DNA of 64,000 nucleotides from CBDHDJ01 sp965261645 (lineage in GTDB: Bacteria > Pseudomonadota > Alphaproteobacteria > SHVV01). A model generated the notes under the pieces. It did not search any database and was not told where the DNA came from. It was given only the letters and a program-made list of their open reading frames with translations. This document shows positions 35,213 through 44,102 of the stretch, piece after piece. Within the stretch, counting starts at the first letter, position 1, and each line of letters begins with the position of its first letter. The stretch spans positions 868,001-932,000 of the forward strand of contig CBDHDJ010000004.1 in the NCBI GenBank assembly GCA_965261645.1, read 5' to 3'. Both the position numbers and the translations under genes were made by a program.

Positions 35213-36373
35213 TACCAACGGCGCAAAATTCTGACTCGCAAGGGATTCCCTTTTTGGGCTGGATGTGATTCAAGGCTGGCGAAGGAGATTCGCCATGTCA
35301 GTATGCATTGCTCTTCGGGACGACTACGACAGCATTAAGCTCCGGTGTTTGGCCAAGCACAGTCGCGATCCCCGCCAAGTTCGCCGGCTTTTGGCCTTGG
35401 CGGCGGTTTACGACGGCATGAGCCGAGCGGAAGCCGCTAAGGTCGGCGGCATGGATCGCCAGACGCTGAGAGACTGGGCGCACCGCTTCAACGATGAAGG
35501 GGCAGACGGCTTGAAGAACCGTCCCGGTGCGGGCCGCCCCCGGCTCTTGACCGACGAGCAGATGGGCGAACTGTCGGTGATCGTCGAAACGGGCCCCGAT
35601 CCAAAGATTGACGGTGTGGTTCGCTGGCGGCGGGTTGACCTGAAACGGGTGATCGAAGAACGCTTTGGCGTGATCTATAGCGAGCGGGCGATCTCCGACC
35701 TTCTCGTCGCGCTGTCCTTCTCCCACATCAGCGCCCGGCCGCAGCACCCCAAGCAGGACCAGCGGGTGATCGAGGCGTTCAAAAAAACTTCCCCCGCACG
35801 CTCGCTGCCCACCTAGCCGGTCTGCCCAAGACCAAGCGGGTCGAGATCTGGTTCCAAGACGAGGCCAGGCTGGGACAGAAGAACGGGCGTGTGCGCATTT
35901 GGGCGAAGAAGGGAACAAGGCCACGCCTGCCCGCCGATCAGCGCTACACGAACGCCTACCTCTTTGGCGCAATCTGTCCCATGGGAGCCAAGGGTGCCGC
36001 TCTCATGCTCCCCTTCGCCAACACAGCCGCCATGCAGATGCATCTCGACGAGATCAGCTGCAACGTCGCCGCCAAGGCCCATGGCGTCGTCCTGATGGAC
36101 CGCGCCGGGTGGCACAGCACCGACCAGCTCAAGGTCCCCAAGAACCTCACCATCATCCTGCTGCCATCGCGCTCGCCCGAGCTGAACCCGGTCGAGAACA
36201 TCTGGCAATACCTCCGCCAGAATTGGCTCTCTAACCGCGTCTTCGAAGATTACGACGCCATCATCGAGGCCGGTTGCCAAGCCTGGAACAAACTAATCGA
36301 CCAGCCCGAGACGATCATGTCCATCGGAATGAGAGATTGGGCGATTTCAGGTCAATAATTAGTGCCGTTGGTA
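35213..36373 (+). mobile_element. IS630-type element inside copy D
   Basis: 1161 bp with TACCAACGGC at the left end and GCCGTTGGTA at the right. TAA lies outside each end (35210-35212 and 36374-36376) and the empty site in other copies reads CAATAACCG, so a TAA or, counting differently, TA target duplication is evident. It contains one two-frame transposase gene. Confidence 0.88.
35295..36358 (+). CDS. IS630-type transposase in two frames (A7 slippage site)
   Basis: The first frame (ATG 35295 to 35816) has the HTH region (SRAEAAKVGGMDRQTLRDW) and a second HTH. The second frame, continuous from the A7 tract at 35781-35787, gives RVEIWFQDEARLGQKNGRVR, then VVLMDRAGWHS and LPSRSPELNPVENIWQYLR, the three DDE elements. 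One added A at the tract joins the frames, so -1 frameshifting or transcript slippage is likely to be used. The mid-gene stop at 35814-35816 is otherwise the only interruption. Confidence 0.82.
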
Positions 36374-36798
36374 TAACCGTGCGCGGCCCAAGTCCGGGGT
36401 CGCCCGCGAGGCCTTCAAGCTGCGCGCCGAGATCGTCGAGCGCTGCTTTGCCCACAACCTCGATCGTGGCGGCATGCGACGAACCTGGCTGCGCGGGCGA
36501 GAGAATGTGCACAAGCGATACCTGCTCCACGTCGCCGGCCACAATCTATCGTTACTGATGCGCCAGCTCATCGGCGCCGGCACCCCGCGGGAGGCCGTGG
36601 CGGGCGGATATGGCGGTATTTTCGTTCTGCTCACGCCCACCGGGGCCATGCTGGTGGCACGGGGGGGCTCGCAAAGCGGCCAGACGGCTTTCGCCGCCGC
36701 ATTCCTCATCTGGGAGTGAGAGCCGGAAAAAGCCACTTAATCAACGGGCTGTTAGGCTTGGGCGAGGCGCACCAGTCCGCTCAAGCGGAATAGCGCCA

Positions 36799-36978
36799 AA
36801 GGCTTATCCCTCTGGCTCCGGTAGGATCAACGGGTGGTGGCCTCGATGCTACGCGCGCAGCGGCACGACCCGGCTAAGGCCCAGGCAAAGTGCGCTTTCG
36901 CGACCAACTACGCGCTCGCCAACCGACAACTGCGTAGCCCCCTCATATTGCGTTACCGGATGCAGAGGGATAAGCCTT
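36799..36978 (+). repeat. 180-bp MITE-like element, copy 1
   Basis: The ends AAGGCTTATCCCTCTG and CAGAGGGATAAGCCTT are perfect inverted repeats over 16 bases, extending imperfectly to 25. TAGCGCCA is duplicated exactly outside each end (36791-36798 and 36979-36986), an 8-bp target duplication. An open frame inside starts at ATG 36837 (MVASMLRAQRHDPAKAQAKC) and reads through the right end. The second copy at 40976 differs at about four bases. It lies about 30 bases upstream of the NmrA-like gene start, before its ribosome-binding site. Confidence 0.9.
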
Positions 36979-37008
36979 TAGCGCCAAACACACAGGGAGG
37001 CCCTCATC

Positions 37009-37890
37009 ATGCATGTGATTCTCGGCGCGACGGGGCAGACCGGCCGGCGCATCTGCGCGCGGCTGCTCGATGCCGGCGAGCCGGTCCGCGCGTTGGGGCG
37101 CAATCCCGAGCGCCTGGCCGCGCTCCGCGGGCAGGGCGCCGAGGCGGTGGCTTTGGAAATGACCGATGCGGCCGCCATGACGGCGGCATTCGCCGGCGCA
37201 ACTTCAGCCTATGTCATGGTCGCGGTCAGCCCGGCCTGCCGCGACGTGCAAGCGGAATACAACCGCATCGGCGATGTCTTTGCCGCGGCGCTGACGGCCA
37301 GCCGGGTCAGCCATGTCGTCGCCATGTCGGCGTGTGGCGTGCACCGGGCGGACAGCCCGATCCCCGGCACGCGCGATGTCGAGGAGCAGCTCAACGCCAT
37401 CGACGGCGTCAATATCGTTCACCTTCGTGCGGGTTACTTTATGGAGAACCTGTTCGCCAGCATCGCGTCCATCCGGGCCGAGGGCGTCTGCTCCACCGTC
37501 ATCGCGCCCGACGTGAAATTGCCGATGATCGCCACCCGCGATATCGCCGATGTGGCGGCGGACCTGATGGCCAAGCGCGAATTTGCCGGGTCCACCACGC
37601 GCGAGCTCTTGGGCGAGCGGGACTGCGCGATGAACGAATTCACGCCGCTGATCGGACGCGCCATCGGCAGGCCGGATCTGGCCTACGCGCAGGCCGAGCC
37701 CGAGGCCGCCGTGGCGGCACTCGTGGCACAAGGATTCAGCCCCGAGCGCGCGGCCTACCGGATCGGCATTTACACGAGCTTCAACGCCGGCAGGTTGGCC
37801 CCGGAGGGCCCGCGCAGCCCAGCGAACTCGACGCCAACCTCGGTCGAGGCCTTCGCCACCGAGGTCTTCGCGCCGGTCTACAATGGCTAA
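37009..37890 (+). CDS. NmrA-like NAD(P)-binding protein (atypical SDR)
   Basis: 293 residues. The nucleotide motif is MHVILGATGQTGRRI (GxxGxxG type) at the N-terminus, with RALGRNPERLAAL after the second strand. The middle part (VVAMSACGVHRADSP, LRAGYFMENLFAS) follows NmrA/HSCARG-like proteins, which bind NADP and often act as redox sensors or quinone reductases. The catalytic Tyr-x-x-x-Lys of classical SDRs is absent. GGGAGG precedes ATG 37009. Its upstream region is interrupted by the MITE-like element. Confidence 0.8.
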   Translation: MHVILGATGQTGRRICARLLDAGEPVRALGRNPERLAALRGQGAEAVALEMTDAAAMTAAFAGATSAYVMVAVSPACRDVQAEYNRIGDVFAAALTASRVSHVVAMSACGVHRADSPIPGTRDVEEQLNAIDGVNIVHLRAGYFMENLFASIASIRAEGVCSTVIAPDVKLPMIATRDIADVAADLMAKREFAGSTTRELLGERDCAMNEFTPLIGRAIGRPDLAYAQAEPEAAVAALVAQGFSPERAAYRIGIYTSFNAGRLAPEGPRSPANSTPTSVEAFATEVFAPVYNG

Positions 37891-38002
37891 AGCCGGTCCG
37901 CCCTCACCGCATGGTTCACGGCCAACCCGCGAACCCGGTTAACAGCGGCGGGGCGCCAGACTATAGTAGGCGCACACGAATCGGGAGCAGGGGAGGCCAG
38001 TC

Positions 38003-39460
38003 ATGCAACTCAACTCGGGCGATCTCTTCCGCCAGCAGTGCTACATCGGCGGCACGTGGTGCGATGCGGACGGCGGCGAGACCATCGAGGTCACCAATCC
38101 GGCGACCGACGAAGTGCTCGGCACGGTGCCCAAAATGGGCGCGGCCGAGACCCGCCGCGCCATCGAGGCCGCCAACGAGGCGCTGCCCGCGTGGCGCGCC
38201 AAGACCGCCAAGGAGCGGGCCGTGATCCTGCGCAAGTGGAACGATCTCCTCTTGGCCAATCAGGACGATCTCGGCCTCATCATGACGTCCGAGCAGGGCA
38301 AGCCGCTCGCCGAGGCCAAGGGCGAGGTGGCCTATGCCGCCTCGTTCATCGAGTGGTTCGCCGAGGAAGGCAAGCGCATCTACGGCGATACCATTCCGCC
38401 GCACCAGTCCGACAAGCGCATCGTCGTCATCAAGGAGCCGGTGGGCGTGACGGCGGCGATCACGCCGTGGAACTTCCCCGCCGCGATGATCACCCGCAAG
38501 GCGGGCCCGGCATTGGCGGCCGGCTGCACCATGGTGATCAAGCCGGCGAGTGCGACGCCCTTCTCGGCGCTCGCCATGGCGGTCCTGGCCGAGGAGGCGG
38601 GCGTTCCATCCGGCGTGCTCAGCGTTGTCACCGGCTCGTCGCGCGAGACCGGCGGCGAGATCACGTCCAATCCCATCGTCCGCAAGGTGACCTTCACCGG
38701 CTCAACCGAGATCGGCAAGGTGCTGATGGAGCAGTGCGCCGGCACGCTCAAGAAAATGTCGCTCGAGCTCGGCGGCAACGCGCCGTTCATCGTGTTCGAG
38801 GACGCCGACATCGACTCCGCGGTCGAGGGCGCGATGATGTCGAAGTACCGCAACATGGGGCAGACCTGCGTCTGCGCCAACCGCATCCTGGTGCAAGACT
38901 CGGTTTACGAGGAGTTCGCCGCCAAGCTGTCGCAGGCGGTCAGCGGCCTCAACGTGGGCAACGGCGTCGAGGCCGGCGTCAACCAGGGGCCGTTGATCGA
39001 CAAAGCCGCCGTCGCCAAAGTCGAGGAGCACATCACCGACGCGCTCAGCAAGGGCGGCCGCGTCGTCGGCGGCGGCAACCGCCATCCCTTGGGCGGGACC
39101 TTCTTCGAGCCCACCATCATCGCCGATGCGACCGCGGAGATGGTGGTGGCGCGCGAGGAGACCTTCGGGCCCGTGGCGCCCTTATTCCGCTTCGAGACCG
39201 AGGACGAGGCGGTCGCCATGGCCAACGACACGGAGTTCGGGCTGGCGTCCTATTTCTACTCTCGCGATATCGGCCGTGTCTGGCGCGTGTCCGAGGGCCT
39301 GGAATACGGCATCGTCGGCATCAACACCGGCATCATCTCCACCGAAGTGGCGCCGTTCGGCGGCATGAAGGAATCGGGCTTCGGGCGCGAGGGATCGAAA
39401 TACGGGATCGAGGATTTCCTCGAGGTGAAGTACCTCTGCATCGGCGGCATCGATTCTTAA
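38003..39460 (+). CDS. gabD: NAD(P)-dependent succinate-semialdehyde dehydrogenase
   Basis: 485 residues of the aldehyde dehydrogenase superfamily. Cofactor and active-site motifs: PWNFPAAMITRKAGPALAAG, FTGSTEIGKVL, catalytic Glu in LELGGNAPFIVF (about 254), catalytic Cys in NMGQTCVCANR (about 288), and EEVAPFGG-type tail (TEVAPFGGMKESGFGRE). The double Cys pattern CVC and overall sequence match GabD. It oxidises succinate semialdehyde to succinate at the end of the GABA shunt. A terminator follows, then glutathione reductase. Confidence 0.88.
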   Translation: MQLNSGDLFRQQCYIGGTWCDADGGETIEVTNPATDEVLGTVPKMGAAETRRAIEAANEALPAWRAKTAKERAVILRKWNDLLLANQDDLGLIMTSEQGKPLAEAKGEVAYAASFIEWFAEEGKRIYGDTIPPHQSDKRIVVIKEPVGVTAAITPWNFPAAMITRKAGPALAAGCTMVIKPASATPFSALAMAVLAEEAGVPSGVLSVVTGSSRETGGEITSNPIVRKVTFTGSTEIGKVLMEQCAGTLKKMSLELGGNAPFIVFEDADIDSAVEGAMMSKYRNMGQTCVCANRILVQDSVYEEFAAKLSQAVSGLNVGNGVEAGVNQGPLIDKAAVAKVEEHITDALSKGGRVVGGGNRHPLGGTFFEPTIIADATAEMVVAREETFGPVAPLFRFETEDEAVAMANDTEFGLASYFYSRDIGRVWRVSEGLEYGIVGINTGIISTEVAPFGGMKESGFGREGSKYGIEDFLEVKYLCIGGIDS

Positions 39461-39518
39461 ACGCCGTAAGCGGCTGGCGAGCCCGTGTGTCCGGCTGCCT
39501 GGCCCGCACGGATAGTGG

Positions 39519-39550
39519 GGGACGCCGGGGTGATGCGGCGTCCCTTTTTT
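39519..39550 (+). terminator. Rho-independent terminator after gabD
   Basis: An 8-bp stem GGGACGCC/GGCGTCCC with a 10-base loop is followed directly by six Ts (39545-39550). It lies 59 bases past the gabD stop and about 20 bases before the glutathione reductase start, so it may also overlap the leader of the latter. Confidence 0.8.
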
Positions 39551-39572
39551 ACTCGATCGGACGAGGACGGTG

Positions 39573-40958
39573 ATGGCCACATACGACTACGATCTGTTCG
39601 TCATCGGCGCGGGCTCGGGCGGCACCCGGGCAACGCGCATCGCGGCCCAGCACGGCGCCCGCGTGGCGGTCGTCGAGGAGCGCTATCTCGGCGGCACCTG
39701 CGTCAATGTCGGTTGCATCCCGAAGAAGCTCCTGGTCTACGCCTCCCACTTCAGCGAGGACTTTGAGGATGCCGCCGGCTTCGGCTGGACCGTCGCTGCC
39801 CCACGCTTCTCCTGGCCTGCCCTGATCGCCAACAAGGACCAGGAAATCACGCGGCTCAATGGCGTCTACGAGCGGCTGATCAAAGGCGCCGGCGGCGATC
39901 TCATCTGGGGCCGCGCGCGCATCGAGGATGCGCACACCATCGTCGTCGGCACGGCGCGCTACACGACCGAGCGCATCCTCGTGGCGACGGGCGGCTGGCC
40001 TTCGGTGCCGGATTTTTCCGGCCGCGAGCATGTGGTCACCTCGAACGAGGCATTTCACCTCGACGAGCTGCCGGCGCGCGTGATCGTGGTCGGCGGAGGT
40101 TACATCGCCGTCGAATTCGCCAATATCTTCCACGGGCTCGGCGCCCAAGTGACGCAGCTCTACCGCGGCCCCTTGTTCCTGCGCGGATTTGACGACGATG
40201 TGCGCGAGTGCCTCGCCGAGGAGATGAAGCGCAAGCGGATCGATCTCCGCTTCAACACCCCGTCGATTGACGCGGTCGAGCGAAGCGGCGGTGCCAATGG
40301 CCCGTTCGTCACCAATCTGTCGGACGGCACCACGCTCGAAGCCGACCTCGTCATGTACGCGACCGGGCGTACGCCAAACACCCGGGGGCTCGGCCTCGAG
40401 GAGGTCGGCGTGACGCTCGATGAGGCCGGTGCCATCGTCATCGACGACAGATGGCAGACCTCGGTGTTCCACATCTACGCCATCGGCGACGTGACCGACC
40501 GCATCAAGCTGACGCCGGTGGCCGTCACCGAGGGCCACGTCCTGGCGGACAACCTCTTCGGTCCGGCCGGGCGCAAAATGAACTACGACGACGTACCCTC
40601 GGCGGTGTTCAGCCAGCCGCCGATCGGGACCGTGGGCCTGACGGAGGCCGAGGCGCGTGCAAGTTACGAGACCGTCGACATCTACAAGTCGTCCTTCACG
40701 CCGCTCAAGCTCACGCTTTCGGCGCGCGACGAGAAGACCATGATGAAACTCATCGTGGATGGCGCGAGCGAGCGCGTGATCGGCATCCACATGGTCGGGC
40801 CGGAAGCCGGCGAGATCATCCAGGGTTTCGCCGTGGCCATGCGCGCCGGCGCGACGAAAGCCCAGTTCGACGCCACCATCGGCATCCATCCCACGGCGGC
40901 GGAAGAGTTCGTCACCATGCGTGACAAGTACGTCGAAGCGGCTGAGGCAGCCGAATAA
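39573..40958 (+). CDS. gor: glutathione-disulfide reductase
   Basis: 461 residues from ATG 39573. FAD motif DLFVIGAGSGGTRATRIAA, redox pair in GGTCVNVGCIPKKLLV (about 40-50), NADP domain RVIVVGGGYIAVEFANIF, DHV-type motif YAIGDVTDRIKLTPVA and the C-terminal catalytic HPTAAEEFVTM. It reduces GSSG with NADPH in the cytoplasm. The two-base alternative start (39570, GTG) is possible. The 3' neighbour is the second MITE-like element with IS copy E inside. Confidence 0.93.
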   Translation: MATYDYDLFVIGAGSGGTRATRIAAQHGARVAVVEERYLGGTCVNVGCIPKKLLVYASHFSEDFEDAAGFGWTVAAPRFSWPALIANKDQEITRLNGVYERLIKGAGGDLIWGRARIEDAHTIVVGTARYTTERILVATGGWPSVPDFSGREHVVTSNEAFHLDELPARVIVVGGGYIAVEFANIFHGLGAQVTQLYRGPLFLRGFDDDVRECLAEEMKRKRIDLRFNTPSIDAVERSGGANGPFVTNLSDGTTLEADLVMYATGRTPNTRGLGLEEVGVTLDEAGAIVIDDRWQTSVFHIYAIGDVTDRIKLTPVAVTEGHVLADNLFGPAGRKMNYDDVPSAVFSQPPIGTVGLTEAEARASYETVDIYKSSFTPLKLTLSARDEKTMMKLIVDGASERVIGIHMVGPEAGEIIQGFAVAMRAGATKAQFDATIGIHPTAAEEFVTMRDKYVEAAEAAE

Positions 40959-40984
40959 AGGGGTGTTTCGAGGCTAAGGCTTAT

Positions 40985-42428
40985 CAGCCCGTTGATTAAG
41001 TGGCTTTTTCCGGCTCTCACTCCCAGATGAGGAATACGGCGGCGAAAGCCGTCTGGCCGCTTTGCGAGCCCCCCCGTGCCACCAGCATGGCCCCGGTGGG
41101 CGTGAGCAGAACGAAAATACCGCCATATCCGCCCGCCACGGCCTCCCGCGGGGTGCCGGCGCCGATGAGCTGGCGCATCAGTAACGATAGATTGTGGCCG
41201 GCGACGTGGAGCAGGTATCGCTTGTGCACATTCTCTCGCCCGCGCAGCCAGGTTCGTCGCATGCCGCCACGATCGAGGTTGTGGGCAAAGCAGCGCTCGA
41301 CGATCTCGGCGCGCAGCTTGAAGGCCTCGCGGGCGACCCCGGACTTGAGCCGCGCACGGTTATTGGTGACCGCGCGCCGCGCCGCCTCATCACCGTGCCA
41401 GCGCGAAAAGCCGGTCTGCTTGGGCGCCGCGATCCGGGTCTTCCAGGGACTGTCGTTCAGAGCCCTCAAGACCGCCCGTGAGTGATAACCTTTGTCGGCG
41501 ACGCATTCGGCCGGGTCCTCCGACGTCGGTGCCGCATCCACCGCATCGAGGTTTGCCTCGGCCTTCGCCAGGGTCTTGGAAAGCGTCGTGGTGTCGCCCT
41601 CATCGGCCGGGTGCAGCTCGGCCGCCACCACCGCGCCGGTGTCCAGATCCACCGCGTGCTCGGGCTTGTAGGCCAGATGCGTCGTGCCGTCCTTCATCTT
41701 GGTGATCTTGGCCTCGGGGTCGCTCTTCGAAACCCAATCCGTGTTGGAAAGCTTCTTGCCCTTGCGCTTCCGGTCCAGACGCGCCAGGTCCTCGGCCGTG
41801 GGTGTCTCGACGCCGCTTTCCCGGGCCAGGCGCTCCAGCATCTCCCGGTAGCCTTCGCCGTTGTCGCGCCGCACGATGTTCCGCAGCGCCGCGTTGGCCT
41901 CCATGGTCGAGGCATCGACGCCGATGCGCTCGCCCTTGATCAGCCCCGCCTCGGCGATCAGCACCAGAACCTAGTCGAAGACCGCCGCGTGGACTTCATG
42001 GGGCAGGCGCGTGCGGCTCCGTGACAGCCAGGAATGGTCCGGTACCCGATCACGGCTCCCCAGTCGCAGGAACGCCCGCAGCGAAAGCGAGTCCGAGCAG
42101 CGCCACTCCAGACCGCGCTCGCTGTCGATGCCCTCAAAGTAGCCCACCAGGTGCATCCGGAAATAGCGCCCGGGCGGCACCGAGGGCGCGCCCATCCGGG
42201 CCGCGTAATAAGGCCGGCAGCTCGCCTCGGCAAAGGCGTCGAAGCCGCCCTCGATCAGCACCGACTGCAAGCGGTCATAAAACACATGACCCGGAGAGCG
42301 CGGCATCTCCGACCAGCTCACCATCAGGTCCCCCTGACCATCCTTCTGCCGTCCCATCGCCATCGGCAAATCCCCCTGCAAATCAGGGAACCAGAGAATC
42401 AGACGGCGCCGACTTAATCAACGGGCTG
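40985..42428 (-). mobile_element. 1.44-kb IS, copy E, inside a MITE-like element
   Basis: 1444 bp with the 17-bp ends and a perfect TTAT duplication (40981-40984 and 42429-42432), which derives from the CTTATCC bases of the MITE end. It therefore inserted after the MITE. It shares the Trp-to-stop mutation of copy D. Confidence 0.95.
41017..42363 (-). pseudogene. IS transposase, copy E, nonsense mutation
   Basis: TGG to TAG in HAAVFDWVLVL (plus-strand CCTAGTC near 41971) stops the protein after about 130 residues; the remaining frame downstream is intact. Glu-to-Asp in ANLDAVDAAP is shared with D. A tail change (FAAVFLIWE) is private to E. The element transposed into the MITE despite lacking a functional transposase, implying supply from copies A, B or F, unless the mutations arose later in parallel or by gene conversion. 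Confidence 0.92.
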
Positions 42429-42697
42429 TTATCCCTCTGGCTCCGGTAGGATCAACGGGTGGTGGCCTCGATGCTACGCGCGCAGCGCCGCGATCCGGCT
42501 AAGGCCCAGGCAAAGTGCGCTTTCGCGACCAACTACCCGCTCGCCAACCGACAACTGCGTAGCCCCCTCATATTGCGTTACCGGATGCAGAGGGATAAGC
42601 CTTTCGAGGCTAACGGAGACTACGCGCCTTGTGCGATACTTGGAAAACGGCGCAAACCGGCGTATATGCTGGCCCGCGGTGGGTGAGAGACAGGATC

Positions 42698-44077
42698 ATG
42701 GCACAAATCTGGTCGCCTGAGAGCTGGCGGGCGCGGCCGATCCGGCAGGTGCCGAGCTATCCCGATGAGGCCGCGTTGGCCGCGATCGAGGATCGGCTCC
42801 GGACCTTTCCGCCGCTGGTGTTCGCGGGCGAGGCGCGCAAACTCACGCGCCAGCTGGCGGAGGTGGCGGAGGGAAAGGCGTTCCTGCTGCAAGGCGGCGA
42901 CTGCGCCGAGAGTTTCGCCGAGTTTCACGCCGACATCATTCGCGACACTTTCCGGGTCTTGTTACAGATGGCGGTCGTGCTGACCTATGCGGCGGCGCGC
43001 CCCGTCGTCAAAATCGGCCGCATGGCGGGCCAGTTCGCCAAGCCGCGCAGCGAGCCGGTCGAGGAGCGCGACGGCGTGGAGCTGCCGAGCTATCGCGGCG
43101 ATATCATCAACGGCATCGAGTTCGAGCCTGTGGCGCGGCGCCCCGATCCCGAGCGCCTGCTGCAGGCCTACAGCCAAGCCGCCGCCACGCTCAATCTGAT
43201 CCGCGCCTTCGCGCAGGGCGGCTATGCCGACCTCCACCGCGTCCACCGCTGGAATCTGGGTTTTGTCGCGAACAGCCCACAAGGCGAGCGGTACCGGGAT
43301 TTCGCCGACCGTATCGCTGAAGCGCTCGCCTTCATGGAGGCCTGTGGCCTGTCGAGCAGTGTCGATCAGGTCGGCCAGACCGACTTCTACACCTCGCACG
43401 AGGCGCTTCTGCTCGGCTACGAAGAGGCGCTGACGCGGATCGACAGCACCTCGGGCGAGTGGTACGACACCTCGGCTCATTTACTGTGGGTGGGAGACCG
43501 GACCCGCCAGGCCGACGGCGCGCATGTCGATTTCTTGCGCGGCATCGCCAACCCGCTCGGCATAAAGGCCGGGCCCACGATGGACCCCGCCGAGCTGCTC
43601 GAGCTCATCGACAGTCTCAATCCCGCCAATGAAGCCGGCCGGCTGACGGTGATTTGCCGCATGGGCGCCGATCACGTGGCCGACAAGCTGCCACAGTTGA
43701 TCCGCGCTGTGACGCGTGAGGGCCGGCTCATCGTGTGGTCGTGCGATCCCATGCACGGCAACACCATCAAGTCGTCCAACGGCTACAAGACCCGCGCCTT
43801 CGACCGCGTGCTGGCCGAGGTCGAGCAGTTTTTCGCCGTCCACCAGGCGGAGGGAACCTACGCCGGCGGCATTCACATCGAGATGACCGGCCAGGACGTC
43901 ACCGAGTGCATCGGCGGCGCCCAGGAGATCACCGAACATGCGCTCGCCGACCGCTATCACACTCACTGCGACCCGAGGCTCAACGCCTCGCAAAGCCTCG
44001 AGCTCGCCTTCCTCACCGCGGAAATGCTGAAGAAGGAGCGCACCGGCGCGACTCCTGAGGCGGCCGCGGCCTCCTGA
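42698..44077 (+). CDS. aroG: class II 3-deoxy-7-phosphoheptulonate synthase
   Basis: 459 residues from ATG 42698 (MAQIWSPESWRARPIRQVPSY). The class II (plant/AroA-II) DAHP synthase pattern is clear: PPLVFAGEARKLTRQLAEVA, FLLQGGDCAESFAEF with the metal Cys, PRSEPVEERDGVELPSYRGD, VGDRTRQADGAHVDFLRG, GPTMDPAELL, and WSCDPMHGNTIKSSNGYKTR with the metal His. It condenses phosphoenolpyruvate and erythrose 4-phosphate to start the shikimate pathway. About 90 bases separate it from the MITE-like element upstream. Confidence 0.93.
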   Translation: MAQIWSPESWRARPIRQVPSYPDEAALAAIEDRLRTFPPLVFAGEARKLTRQLAEVAEGKAFLLQGGDCAESFAEFHADIIRDTFRVLLQMAVVLTYAAARPVVKIGRMAGQFAKPRSEPVEERDGVELPSYRGDIINGIEFEPVARRPDPERLLQAYSQAAATLNLIRAFAQGGYADLHRVHRWNLGFVANSPQGERYRDFADRIAEALAFMEACGLSSSVDQVGQTDFYTSHEALLLGYEEALTRIDSTSGEWYDTSAHLLWVGDRTRQADGAHVDFLRGIANPLGIKAGPTMDPAELLELIDSLNPANEAGRLTVICRMGADHVADKLPQLIRAVTREGRLIVWSCDPMHGNTIKSSNGYKTRAFDRVLAEVEQFFAVHQAEGTYAGGIHIEMTGQDVTECIGGAQEITEHALADRYHTHCDPRLNASQSLELAFLTAEMLKKERTGATPEAAAAS

Positions 44078-44102
44078 GCCACACCCCACGCCCGCCTGAC
44101 TC

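Larger units (their letters stand above)
33299..36719 (+). pseudogene. IS transposase, copy D, nonsense and doubly interrupted
   Basis: TGG to TAG at 33690 (Trp in HAAVFDWVLVL) stops the protein after about 130 residues. The same codon is mutated in copy E, and both also carry Asp in ANLDAVDAAP where others have Glu. Two later insertions split the gene further, at 34183 and 35212. It cannot give functional transposase. Confidence 0.92.
33234..36751 (+). mobile_element. 1.44-kb IS, copy D, interrupted by two other ISs
   Basis: The backbone is 1444 bp after removing the two insertions and their duplications. The ends are bordered by a perfect TTAG duplication (33230-33233 and 36752-36755). The first base of its left end is T instead of C. 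An IS5-type element sits at 34184-35090 and an IS630-type element at 35213-36373. The insertion has removed the end of the DUF805 gene. Confidence 0.92.
40976..42603 (+). repeat. 180-bp MITE-like element, copy 2, split by IS copy E
   Basis: The left nine bases (40976-40984) and the right part (42433-42603 plus overlap) form a 180-bp element after removal of the IS and its TTAT duplication. TCGAGGCT is duplicated exactly outside (40968-40975 and 42604-42611). It has the same ends as copy 1. Only about four bases differ from copy 1, and the internal frame (MVASMLRAQRRDPAKAQAKC) stays open. Confidence 0.9.

Noticed and set aside
36837..36981. The frame inside the MITE-like element as a genuine gene
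   Set aside because: It runs past the element end into unrelated flanking sequence in both copies and has no recognisable fold. It is kept only as an observation on the element.
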